Below, in pieces: positions 15,199-23,351 of a DNA stretch of 64,000 bases. The DNA comes from Hydrogenophaga sp. 2FB. GTDB taxonomy: Bacteria > Pseudomonadota > Gammaproteobacteria > Burkholderiales > Burkholderiaceae_C. Position 1 is the first letter of the stretch. Each line of letters starts with the position of its first letter. The notes beneath the pieces are model-generated. The model was not told the DNA's origin. It saw only the letters and a program-made list of their open reading frames with translations, and did not search any database. The position numbers and the translations under genes were made by a program. The stretch covers positions 1 to 64,000 of the forward strand of contig NZ_SCML01000021.1 in NCBI RefSeq assembly GCF_005503365.1. Reading direction: 5' to 3'.

Positions 15199-16203
15199 TC
15201 AAGGCCGGGTGCTGTAGGCATCGAGTGAAGCCACCAGGGTCTCGGGTGTGTCGGTGGCGGCTCGGGTGCGCGGGAAAATGTGCGCGGTGCGCTCTCTGCG
15301 GTCGAACCAGATCGATTCGTCCGACGTCTGTGGTGGCCGTTTTGCAGCCAGGTACACGATGGTGTCGGCGCCCTGCGGATCGCTGCGCAGCACCGACTTG
15401 AGGGTCTCGCGGAAGCGGGGCATCGAGCGGCCGACCGCCGCGGTGTCGACCCAGCCGGGGTGCATCACATAGAAGTTGCGACCGGTGCCAGCGAACTTGC
15501 GCCGCCAGTACTGGGTCAGTACCACCTGCGCGCGCTTGGACAGGCCGTAGGCACGCACGCCCAGGTACGCAGGCGTGGTGTTGGTGCCGGTAATGTTGAG
15601 GTCCTTCACCACCAGCGGGTGGTTGTACATGCCGCCCGACGCGGTCTCGATCACGGTGGCGTTGTCGGCCAGCAGCCCGCGCGACAGCGCTTCGCGCGTG
15701 AAGATGTAGTGGCTCAGGATGTTGGTGACAAACGACGTTTCCAGACCTTCCTTGGTGATGATCTGGTCGCGCTTCTGGATGCCGACGTTGTTCACCAGCA
15801 CGTCGATCTTCACGCCTTGCGCCTGCAGGCGGTCGAGCAGCGCCCACACCTCGCTGCGCAAGGAGAAGTCGGCCACTTCCTTCTGTACCTGGTCCGGATG
15901 CGCTGTCGACTGGGCAAACGCGGTGAGTTTCTCGGCATTGCGCGCCACGCTGATCAGGCGCGCACCAGCGGCCACCGCCGAGCGCGCGGCCGAGCCGCCA
16001 ATGCCTTCGGAGCCGCCGATCACCAGCCAGGTCTGCCCGCGGAAATCGGGCCTCAGGCTCCCCCAGAAGAGGCTTCGGGCGTGGTAGCCGATCTTGCTGT
16101 AGCTCGGCGTGAACCGCACGTAGAAGCTGATCAGTTTGCCCAGCGGTGCATTGGCCGGGTTGCGCAGCAGCGATGGTTTGGCGCCGCTATTCGTGGATGT
16201 CAT
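15199..16203 (-). CDS. Short-chain dehydrogenase/reductase
   Basis: 334-residue SDR with an N-terminal extension of about 55 residues before the Rossmann fold. Cofactor loop GGSEGIGGSAA (about residues 63-73), NNVGIQKRD, an ETASGG segment supplying the catalytic serine, and YGLSK for Tyr-x3-Lys. The N-terminal block SFYVRFTPSYSKIGYHARSL resembles the DHRS12-like branch of SDRs. CAGGAA precedes the ATG by 6 bases. It follows the thiolase gene by 36 bp in the operon and may oxidise or reduce an alcohol or ketone in the degradation of the cleavage product. The substrate is not predictable. Confidence 0.88.
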   Translation of the reverse strand: MTSTNSGAKPSLLRNPANAPLGKLISFYVRFTPSYSKIGYHARSLFWGSLRPDFRGQTWLVIGGSEGIGGSAARSAVAAGARLISVARNAEKLTAFAQSTAHPDQVQKEVADFSLRSEVWALLDRLQAQGVKIDVLVNNVGIQKRDQIITKEGLETSFVTNILSHYIFTREALSRGLLADNATVIETASGGMYNHPLVVKDLNITGTNTTPAYLGVRAYGLSKRAQVVLTQYWRRKFAGTGRNFYVMHPGWVDTAAVGRSMPRFRETLKSVLRSDPQGADTIVYLAAKRPPQTSDESIWFDRRERTAHIFPRTRAATDTPETLVASLDAYSTRP

Positions 16204-16239
16204 GTTGGTTCCTGAAAGGGAAAAGTACGGATCAGCGGA

Positions 16240-17472
16240 TCACGCGCCTTCGACCACAAAGCTCACCACGGTGGCACAGGAGCCGCCGATGTTGAGCGTT
16301 TGCAGGCGGCGCGCGCCATCGATCTGGGCCGCGTCCGCGGTGCCCGTGACCTGGCGGGCGGCGTCCAGCAGCATGCGGCTGCCGGTCGCGCCGACCGGGT
16401 GGCCGCAGCCGATCAGGCCACCGCTCATGTTGATGGGGCAGCGGCCACCGGGCGCGATGCTGCCGTCTTCCACGGCTTGCCAGCTCTGGCCGGGCGGTGT
16501 GAGGCCGAGGTGGTCGATCGCCACGTATTCGGTGGTGGTGAAGCAGTCGTGGGTTTCCACGCCGTCCATGTCGGCCACGCCGGAGACGCCGGCGCGCCGC
16601 CACGCATCTTCGAGCGCGGTGCGCAGGTGCGGAAACACGTAGGCCTCGTCGCGGCTGCGATCGAACTTGTCCTGCAGGCGCAGGCCGGCGTTGCGGTGGC
16701 CCCAACCGGTGATGCGGGCCATGCCTTCGAGCGAACGGCCGGTGCGCCGCGCGTGCTCCGCCGCGAAGCGCGGCGAGGCCAGCACGATGCCCGCGCCGCC
16801 GTCGGTGATCTGCCCGCAGTCCTGCCGGCGCGTGCCGGGTTCGATCCAGGGGTTGGCCTCGTCGTCGTCGGTGAAGCTGCGTTCGTCGAAGGCCCACTTG
16901 CGCGTTTGCGCCAGCGGGTTGGACTTGGCGTTCGTGTAGTTGATCTCGGCGATGCGGTTGAGGTGGCGCCGGTCCAGGCCGTAGCGCTGTTCGTACTCCT
17001 GCGCCACGCGGCCGAAGGCGGCCGGCCACATGAACTTGCAGTCGAAGCCTTCGTGGCCTTGCCAGGCCGCGGCGTTCTGGTTCATCGACGCCTCGTTGCC
17101 CGGCAGGTTCTTGAACTCTTCCACGCCGAGGACCAGCACGCAGTCGTAGCGGCCCGCCTCGATCTCGGCCATGGCGCTGAGCACCGCCAGCGAAGCCGAT
17201 GCGCAGGCGCCTTCGTGGCGCATGGCCGGCACGCCCCAGAGCTCGGGCACCACCTGCGCCACCATGGCGCCCAGGTGCGCCTGCTGGCGCTGCAGTTCGC
17301 CAAAGGCGTTGCCGACGTGGATGCTCTCGATCGCGCTGGCATCGAGGCCGCAGGCCTCGAGCGTGCCGAGCGTGGTCTCACGCGTCATGTCGGACAGGTC
17401 TTGCCCGTTGCGGGACCAGACTTTGGCGAAGTCCGTCTGATGGCCGCCAAGAATGTAGGTGGGGTTGCTCAT
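16240..17472 (-). CDS. Thiolase-family protein (SCP2-thiolase-like)
   Basis: 410-residue thiolase-fold protein. Catalytic Cys90 is in HEGACASASLAVL; the C-terminal NMSGGLIGCGHPVGATGSRM block supplies the His and second Cys; an HDCFTTTEY segment lies between. These features match the SCP2/acetyl-CoA acetyltransferase-like branch that performs thiolytic cleavage or condensation of acyl-CoA. The start overlaps the oxygenase stop by 4 bp (ATGA), so the longer open frame upstream is an artefact. With the acyl-CoA ligase of the same operon it suggests a CoA-dependent side-chain shortening step, as in phenylpropanoid beta-oxidation. Confidence 0.92.
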   Translation of the reverse strand: MSNPTYILGGHQTDFAKVWSRNGQDLSDMTRETTLGTLEACGLDASAIESIHVGNAFGELQRQQAHLGAMVAQVVPELWGVPAMRHEGACASASLAVLSAMAEIEAGRYDCVLVLGVEEFKNLPGNEASMNQNAAAWQGHEGFDCKFMWPAAFGRVAQEYEQRYGLDRRHLNRIAEINYTNAKSNPLAQTRKWAFDERSFTDDDEANPWIEPGTRRQDCGQITDGGAGIVLASPRFAAEHARRTGRSLEGMARITGWGHRNAGLRLQDKFDRSRDEAYVFPHLRTALEDAWRRAGVSGVADMDGVETHDCFTTTEYVAIDHLGLTPPGQSWQAVEDGSIAPGGRCPINMSGGLIGCGHPVGATGSRMLLDAARQVTGTADAAQIDGARRLQTLNIGGSCATVVSFVVEGA

Positions 17473-18953
17473 GTGCGCTCTCTGTGGGTCGATGGGGTGG
17501 GCGCGAACTCCGTGAAGTCGGCCCAGCAGGCGTGTGTGCCGCTGCTGATGCGGTGGGGCAGGATGATGCGGGCGACCGGGCCCTTGGCGAGGTCGCTGGC
17601 GTCCAGCACCACGCATTCGGAGCGGTTGGTGTTCATGTCGGTGACGAAGCTGACCACGTAGCCATCGTCCTCGGCGCTCGCGTCGAAGCACGGCGCCATC
17701 GGCGATTCGCTGCCATAGCGGCCTTCGCCGAAACGGTATTCCTGCGACGCGCCCGTGGTCCAGTCGTAGCGCAGGATGCCGTCGAACAGGAACGCGCCCG
17801 GCTTGGCGATCATGTTGTACGAGTAGCGGTACGGCCGACCCCAGTGGCGCACGTTGATCATGCCGAACTCGAGCAGGCGGTCGTCCAGGCGGCGCTCGGT
17901 GGTGCGGCCGGTCTTGAGGTTGAAGCGCCACTCGTACAGCGTGGGGCCGTAGCGGTCGGGCCCGAGCGTGTTGCCGCTGTTGTCGTAGCCCTTGGGCGGC
18001 ATGGGCGTGAGCTGGTGGTAGCCATGCAGCACGATCTCGTCGCCTTCCTCCCACGCGTTGAGCCAATGCAGCACATAGGTGGGGCTGGCCTCGAACCAGC
18101 GGATGCCGGTCTGCGGTGCGTGGCGGCGCGGCACGATCGCGAAGCGCGAAGGCTGCTGTTCGCGGTACACCAGCTTGTGGCGGTTCTGCGTCAGCGCGGC
18201 CTCGTCCCAGTGCAGCGGGAAGTCGTTGAGGATGGCGAAGTTCTCGGTGAACGCCATGTCGTGCGGCAGCCGCGGCCCGGGCAGCGGCACCGGCACGTAG
18301 TGCACGAGCTGGTCGTGGCGGTCGACCTCGCCGTAGTGCATGAAAGGCGGGTTCTTCGAGTAGTTGAAGAACAGCAGGTCGCCCGTGTTCGGGTCCACCT
18401 TGGGGTGCGCGGAAATGCCGCCGTCGGGCAGCACCTTCTCGCCCCACGACGAGATGCCGCGCGTGGCCAGCGTGCGCGCGTCCAGGCGGTAGGGCTCGCC
18501 GCATTGGTAGAAGGTGGCCAGCGCGCTGCCGGCGTGCACGATCACGTCGGTGGCGGCGCTGTCGCGCAAGCCGCCGCGCGCGCCCCAGCCGGGTCGCTGC
18601 GCGAGCGTTGGCTTGTCGATCAGGCCGGCGTACAAGGCATGGCCCGCTTCCTGTTCCTCCTGGAAGGCTTGCGTGCGCACGAAGCGGTTGCGGTACTCGC
18701 AGCGGCCCTCGTCGAAGTGCAGCGAGTGGATCATGCCGTCGCCATCGAAGGGGTGGTAGGTGCCCAGCGGCTGGTGCACGGGGTTCTGCGTGTTGCGCAG
18801 GTACACGCCCTTCAGGCGGCGCGGCACCTCGCCGATCACCTCGAGTTCGGTCGCGTTGACCTCCTCGTAGTTGGGGGCGAACGGGCCGGTCATGTAGGGG
18901 TGGTCGCCCGGCACGAGCGTGTGCGGTACGCGTTCCACAACGTCAACTTCCAT
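17469..18953 (-). CDS. Carotenoid/lignostilbene oxygenase (RPE65 family), first copy
   Basis: 494-residue non-haem iron dioxygenase of the carotenoid cleavage family, a seven-bladed propeller that splits carbon-carbon double bonds of carotenoids, apocarotenoids or stilbenes to aldehydes. All four iron-binding histidines are present: H183 (ISAHPKVD), H231 (LPHDMAFTEN), H296 (VLHWLNAWEEGDE) and H474 (GTHACW). AAGGAC abuts an upstream ATG at 18962 but is well spaced from the one at 18953, which is preferred. It overlaps the NMO gene by 11 bp and the thiolase start by 4 bp. The same operon encodes a second, divergent member. Confidence 0.93.
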   Translation of the reverse strand: MEVDVVERVPHTLVPGDHPYMTGPFAPNYEEVNATELEVIGEVPRRLKGVYLRNTQNPVHQPLGTYHPFDGDGMIHSLHFDEGRCEYRNRFVRTQAFQEEQEAGHALYAGLIDKPTLAQRPGWGARGGLRDSAATDVIVHAGSALATFYQCGEPYRLDARTLATRGISSWGEKVLPDGGISAHPKVDPNTGDLLFFNYSKNPPFMHYGEVDRHDQLVHYVPVPLPGPRLPHDMAFTENFAILNDFPLHWDEAALTQNRHKLVYREQQPSRFAIVPRRHAPQTGIRWFEASPTYVLHWLNAWEEGDEIVLHGYHQLTPMPPKGYDNSGNTLGPDRYGPTLYEWRFNLKTGRTTERRLDDRLLEFGMINVRHWGRPYRYSYNMIAKPGAFLFDGILRYDWTTGASQEYRFGEGRYGSESPMAPCFDASAEDDGYVVSFVTDMNTNRSECVVLDASDLAKGPVARIILPHRISSGTHACWADFTEFAPTPSTHRERT

Positions 18954-19926
18954 GGGTGACATGTCCTTGCAACAGGTTCGAGAAGCGGCGGCCCGCGCTG
19001 TCGTATTCCGAGCGCAGTTGGTCCACCACGGTGTGCACCGCGTCCACGGCCTTGATCGCGCCCACGCCTTGTCCCGCGGCCCAGATGTCGCGCCACTTCG
19101 AGGGCTTGTTCACGTCGTTGCTGTCGTAGCTGCGCGGCGGGGCACTGGGCAGGTTGTCGGGGTCCAGGCCGCGCGCGCGCAGCGAGGGCTTGAGCCAGCT
19201 CGCCGGCGTGCCCGTGAGGCCGGCGCTCACGATGATGTCGTCTGCGGTGCAGTCGACCAGCATCTGCTTGTACGCAGCATCGGCCATGCTTTCTTGCGTG
19301 GCGATGAAGCGCGTGCCCATGTAGACCAGGTCGGCACCCGCCGCCACCGCGCCGGCCACACCCCAGCCGTCGGTGATGCCACCGCCGACGATCACGAGGC
19401 CGTCGAAGAACTCGCGCACGGCGCTGACGAAGGCGAACGGCGAGAGCGTGCCGGTGTGGCCGCCCGCGCCCGAGCAGATGCAGGCCAGGCCGTTGGCGCC
19501 AGCGGCCACCGCCTTGCGCGCCAGGGTCAGGTTGGTGACGTCGGCGATCACCAGGCCGCCGTAGCCGTGCACCGTCTCCATCGCGGGGCGCGGACTGCCG
19601 AGCGCGGTGACCACGATCGGTGGCTGGTACTGCGCGATCAGGCGAAGGTCATCGGCCAGGCGCGTGTTGGACGAATGGGTCACGAGGTTGGCGCACCAGG
19701 GGCCGATGCTCTCGGGCGGCTGTTCGTCGCGGGCTTGCGCCAACGCTTCGGTGATCTCGCGCATCCACTGGTCCAGCGCTTCGATGGGGCGCGCGTTCGG
19801 TGTGGGAAACGCGCCCACGATGCCGGCACGGCAAGCGGCCACCACCAGTTGCGGGCCCGACACCAGGAACATGGGGGCGGCCACCACGGGCACCTTCAGG
19901 TGCCGCAGGAAATCGTGTTGTTTCAT
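18943..19926 (-). CDS. Nitronate monooxygenase/NPD-family flavoprotein
   Basis: 327-residue TIM-barrel flavoprotein of the 2-nitropropane dioxygenase family. It opens with VPVVAAPMFLVSGPQLVVAA, and shows CSGAGGHTGT with the catalytic-type histidine, IVGGGITDGWGVAGAVAAGADLVYMGTRF for FMN phosphate binding, and a C-terminal AGQGVGAI segment. Members oxidise alkyl nitronates, and many in catabolic operons have other FMN-dependent roles. The start overlaps the Bug stop by 4 bp. Its role here is uncertain; detoxification of a nitro-compound or a CoA-ester redox step are both possible. Confidence 0.88.
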   Translation of the reverse strand: MKQHDFLRHLKVPVVAAPMFLVSGPQLVVAACRAGIVGAFPTPNARPIEALDQWMREITEALAQARDEQPPESIGPWCANLVTHSSNTRLADDLRLIAQYQPPIVVTALGSPRPAMETVHGYGGLVIADVTNLTLARKAVAAGANGLACICSGAGGHTGTLSPFAFVSAVREFFDGLVIVGGGITDGWGVAGAVAAGADLVYMGTRFIATQESMADAAYKQMLVDCTADDIIVSAGLTGTPASWLKPSLRARGLDPDNLPSAPPRSYDSNDVNKPSKWRDIWAAGQGVGAIKAVDAVHTVVDQLRSEYDSAGRRFSNLLQGHVTHGS

Positions 19927-20903
19927 TCGCTCGCCTTGAACCCGGAGATCTTCACCGCCTCGGCCCAGCGCTTGCTGTCGGCCTGCACGTAGTCGTGGTA
20001 CTGCCTGGGCGACATGGGCATCGGTTCGAAGTCGATGGCGCGCCACTTCTGCACGATCTCCGGCGACTGCAGCGCCTTGACGAATTCGGCGTTGATGCGC
20101 GAGACGGTCGCATCGGGCGTGGCCGCGGGCGCGGAGATGCCCGACCAGATGTAGATCTCCAGGTCCGGGAAGCCCTGCTCGGTGAAGGTGGGCACGCCGG
20201 GCAACAGATCCGAGCGTTTGGGCGTGGAGATGGCCAGCACCTTGACCTTGCCGGACTCGACGTGCGGCTTGACCGCCAGCAAGGGCAGGAAGGCCGCTTG
20301 CACGTCGCCCGCGAGCAGGCCCTGCACGGCCGGTGGCGTGCCGTTGTAGGGCACGTGCACCATGTCGATGCCCGCGCGCTTGTTCAGGATGACGCCCGCG
20401 AAGTGCGAGGAGTTGCCGGCGGTGAACGAGGCGTAGGACACGCCTCCGGCCGGGTTGCTCTTGTTCCAGGCGATGAAGTCTTTCAAGGTGCTGGCCGGCA
20501 CCTTGGCCGCGTTGACCGCGAGCACCAGCGACGCACCGAGGAAGCCGGTCACCGGCTTGAAGGTTTTCTCGGCGTCGTAGGGCAGCTTGGTGAAGGTGTG
20601 GGGGTTGATCGCCAGCATGCTGGTGTTCGTGAGCAGCAGCGTGTAGCCGTCGGCGGGCGCCTGTGCCACCGTCATGGCTGCGATGGTGCCGCCGCCACCG
20701 GGCTTGTTGTCCACGATCAGCGCCTGGCCGGTGTTCTTGCGGAACTCTTCGGCCACCTGGCGCAGCGAGGCGTCGAGCGTGTTGCCGGGCGCGAAGGGCA
20801 CGACCACGCGCACGGGCTTGTCCGGGAAGGTCTGGGCCATGGCGGGCAGGGTGCTGGCGCACAGGGCACCCGCGACAGCCAGCATCAGTGAACGTCTTTG
20901 CAT
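19923..20903 (-). CDS. Bug/TctC-family periplasmic binding protein
   Basis: 326-residue Bug protein with a signal peptide (RRSLMLAVAGALCAS, cleavage near AMA-QT), then VRVVVPFAPGNTLDASLRQV, NKPGGGGTIAAMTVAQAPADG and MVHVPYNGTPPAVQGL. GGAG lies about 6 bases before the ATG at 20903; an in-frame ATG at 20915 is less well placed. It lies between the alpha/beta hydrolase and NMO genes in the ten-gene operon. The canonical PGG pocket residues after the first strand read PGN here, which may alter specificity. Confidence 0.93.
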   Translation of the reverse strand: MQRRSLMLAVAGALCASTLPAMAQTFPDKPVRVVVPFAPGNTLDASLRQVAEEFRKNTGQALIVDNKPGGGGTIAAMTVAQAPADGYTLLLTNTSMLAINPHTFTKLPYDAEKTFKPVTGFLGASLVLAVNAAKVPASTLKDFIAWNKSNPAGGVSYASFTAGNSSHFAGVILNKRAGIDMVHVPYNGTPPAVQGLLAGDVQAAFLPLLAVKPHVESGKVKVLAISTPKRSDLLPGVPTFTEQGFPDLEIYIWSGISAPAATPDATVSRINAEFVKALQSPEIVQKWRAIDFEPMPMSPRQYHDYVQADSKRWAEAVKISGFKASE

Positions 20904-20918
20904 CTTTGTCTCCATCGG

Positions 20919-21623
20919 TTAGTTGTGTTGTGGTCTCTCCACCACCTGGCGGATGGCGTCCGCCAGGTGGGTGGGCTGTTCGACGGGCAGCATGTGCCCG
21001 CAGTCGCTCACCCGTTGCAGTTGCGCACTGGGTATCAGTGCGGCCAACTCCTTGGACAGGTCGGGCGGCGTGACCCGGTCCTGTTCACCGCAGAGCACGG
21101 TCACGGGCAGCGTGAGCTTGCCCAGCGCGGCGCGGTGGTCCTTGCGTTGCGAGATGGCCTGGTTCTGGCGAATGGCTACCTCCGCCCCCACGCCGAGCAT
21201 CATGGGTTTGATGCGCTGGGGTGCGTCGGGCTGGTGGGTGACGAAGGCCGCGATGCCGTCCACCATGCGCTCGAAGTTCTTGCGCATGCCGGCGATGGTT
21301 TTTTCGCGCCCGGCCTGCGATTCGGGAGACTCCGGGCGCGCCGAGGTGGACACCAGCACGGCGCCTTGCAGCGGTCGTTGTGGACGTGCCAGCATGTCGA
21401 TGGCCACATAGCCGCCGAGCGAGAAGCCCACCAGCACCACGGGCGCTTCGGGAGGCAGGTCGGCCAGCAGTTGCCAGGCCGCGTCCGCCATTGCGGGCAC
21501 CGAGTCTTGCGACAGCGCGGGCGCGCGGCGCACGTCGGCCACGGAGGCCAGGGGCGCGGCCACGGCGTCCCACAGGCTGGCGTCGTTGAGCATGCCCGGC
21601 AACAGAAGCACCGTGGTCTTCAT
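20919..21623 (-). CDS. Alpha/beta hydrolase
   Basis: 234-residue alpha/beta hydrolase. It begins TTVLLLPGMLNDASLW, the oxyanion-hole region; the nucleophile elbow is GFSLGG with Ser68, an acidic residue lies in CGEQDRVTPP, and the catalytic His is in SDCGHMLPVEQP. The size matches small esterases and C-C bond hydrolases. The start overlaps the acyl-CoA ligase stop by 4 bp. It may hydrolyse an ester or thioester of the operon's substrate. Motif layout is also compatible with small amide or formamide hydrolases, so specificity is open. Confidence 0.9.
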   Translation of the reverse strand: MKTTVLLLPGMLNDASLWDAVAAPLASVADVRRAPALSQDSVPAMADAAWQLLADLPPEAPVVLVGFSLGGYVAIDMLARPQRPLQGAVLVSTSARPESPESQAGREKTIAGMRKNFERMVDGIAAFVTHQPDAPQRIKPMMLGVGAEVAIRQNQAISQRKDHRAALGKLTLPVTVLCGEQDRVTPPDLSKELAALIPSAQLQRVSDCGHMLPVEQPTHLADAIRQVVERPQHN

Positions 21624-23344
21624 GCCGTGGCCTCCTTGGACGCGATCTGCGCGCGCAGGTCGCGCTTGAGCACCTTGCCCAACGGATTGCGCGGCAATTG
21701 CTCCATGACGATCAGCTTCTCGGGCCACTTGAACGACGCCACCTGTTCCTTGCGGCGCAGGAAGTCCACCAGGTCTTCCAGCGTGATCTCTTCGCCGGGC
21801 TGCGGCGCGACCACGGCGCACACGCGCTCGCCCAGCACCAGGTCGGGGTAGCCGATGACGGCGGCCTCGCGCACCTTCGGGTGGGCCAGCAACAGGCCTT
21901 CGACTTCTTCGGACGAGATGTTCATGCCGCCCCGGATCACGATGTCCTTGTGGCGCCCCGCGAAGCGGTAGTACTGCAGCCGGTCGCCCGCAATTTCGAA
22001 CAGGTCGCCAGTGCGGTAGTAGCCCTGCTCGTCGAACGCGCGCGCGGTGAGTTCGGGTGTCTTGTAGTAGCCGCTGAAGATCGTGGCGCCCTGGAAGCGC
22101 AGTTCGCCCACGCGGCCCGGATCCTCGATGTCTTCGCCCGTGTCCAGGTCGACCAGGCGCGTGCGGATCTTCTTCGAGTTCGACAACGACCACTCGAAGC
22201 CGTCGACACCGAGTCGAGGAAAGTACTGGCTGCGTTCGTGCTGGTCGGGGATGTCCTGCGGCGCGGACGACAGGGCGGCGCCCTCGTTGGAGCCGAAGTA
22301 GTTGACGATCTCGACGCCGAACTTCTGCGCGAACTGTTCGAACAACCACGCCGCCACAGGGCCGCCACCCGAGCCCACGCGCTTGAGCCGGCCGAGGTTC
22401 ACGCCTTCGAGTTTCGAGGGGTCCTTCAGCAGCATCGACAACACGGCCGGTGCGGCCACGGTGTAGTCGGTGGGCTCGTCGCGCAGTTGCGCGATGAACA
22501 CGTCGAGGTCGAACGGGTGGTGGTGGTGCAGCGTGCCGCCCACCAGCAACCAGGCCGCCAGGCTCGTGGAGATGCCGGCCATGTTGACGAAGGGAAACGG
22601 AATCACCATCTGCGCGCCGGGCTGGAGTTGCCCCGCGTCGATCACCGACTGGCCCACGATCAACCACTCGTTGTGGTTGCGCGGCACCCCCTTGGGCCGG
22701 GCTTCGGTGCCCGAGGTCCAGCACACGGTCAACACGTCGTGCGCGGTGACGCCGATGGCGGCCATGTGCCCGCACAGTTGCTGCGCGGACCAGGGCTCGA
22801 TGGCCTCCAGCGCGGGCGTCAAGGCTTGCACGCCCGGCGCGGGCGTTTCGCCCAGGGCCCACACCTGCTTCAAGGTGTCGGCGAACCGCGGGGCGAGCTC
22901 GGCCCAGCCTTGCGACAGGTTGTGGCCGCCCACGCGGGTCGCCGTGATCGCCAGCGCCGCGCCGGTCGCACTCAGCACGTGGCCGAGTTCGTGCCCACGG
23001 TACTGCACGGGCACCGGCGACACCAGGATGCCGCTGGCCGCGCACGCCAGGTAGACCGCGTGCAGCTCCACCGTGTTGGGCAGTTGCACCACGAGCACGT
23101 CGTCCTTGCGCAGGCCTTGCGCATGCAGGAAAGCGGTGACGCGGCCGACCTCGCGCAACAGGTCCGACCAGCGCCAGCGGCGCGGGGGCACGCCGCAGAT
23201 CGAGGCCAGGTTGGGCGGATCGGTGACGGCCAGCGCATCGGGCTGGCGCAAGGCCGTGTCGATGAAGATGCCGGCGATCGTGCGCTCGCCCCACCAGCCT
23301 TTGCGGACGTAGTCGGCGATCTTGTCTTCGGGAACCAGAATCAT
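21620..23344 (-). CDS. Acyl/aryl-CoA ligase (AMP-forming)
   Basis: 574-residue ANL-superfamily enzyme that activates a carboxylic acid as its CoA thioester through an acyl-adenylate. Visible core motifs are A3 WTSGTEARPKG at 209-219, A5 YFGSNEGA, A7 YRTGDLF and A10 NPLGKVLKRDL with the catalytic lysine. The substrate pocket suggests neither a short fatty acid nor benzoate clearly. The ATG at 23344 lies 7 bp after the second oxygenase gene. Together with the thiolase it suggests that the carboxylic acid entering or leaving the oxygenase step is degraded as a CoA ester. Confidence 0.94.
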   Translation of the reverse strand: MILVPEDKIADYVRKGWWGERTIAGIFIDTALRQPDALAVTDPPNLASICGVPPRRWRWSDLLREVGRVTAFLHAQGLRKDDVLVVQLPNTVELHAVYLACAASGILVSPVPVQYRGHELGHVLSATGAALAITATRVGGHNLSQGWAELAPRFADTLKQVWALGETPAPGVQALTPALEAIEPWSAQQLCGHMAAIGVTAHDVLTVCWTSGTEARPKGVPRNHNEWLIVGQSVIDAGQLQPGAQMVIPFPFVNMAGISTSLAAWLLVGGTLHHHHPFDLDVFIAQLRDEPTDYTVAAPAVLSMLLKDPSKLEGVNLGRLKRVGSGGGPVAAWLFEQFAQKFGVEIVNYFGSNEGAALSSAPQDIPDQHERSQYFPRLGVDGFEWSLSNSKKIRTRLVDLDTGEDIEDPGRVGELRFQGATIFSGYYKTPELTARAFDEQGYYRTGDLFEIAGDRLQYYRFAGRHKDIVIRGGMNISSEEVEGLLLAHPKVREAAVIGYPDLVLGERVCAVVAPQPGEEITLEDLVDFLRRKEQVASFKWPEKLIVMEQLPRNPLGKVLKRDLRAQIASKEATA

Positions 23345-23351
23345 GGTGAGG

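Noticed and set aside
16240-18504. A single 754-residue protein fusing oxygenase antisense sequence to thiolase
   Set aside because: The frame upstream of 17472 overlaps the oxygenase gene out of frame and is arginine/alanine-rich noise; the ATGA overlap defines the thiolase start.
18943-20862. A 639-residue fusion ending in the nitronate-monooxygenase-like domain
   Set aside because: The N-terminal half is the out-of-frame shadow of the Bug gene; the real start is at 19926.
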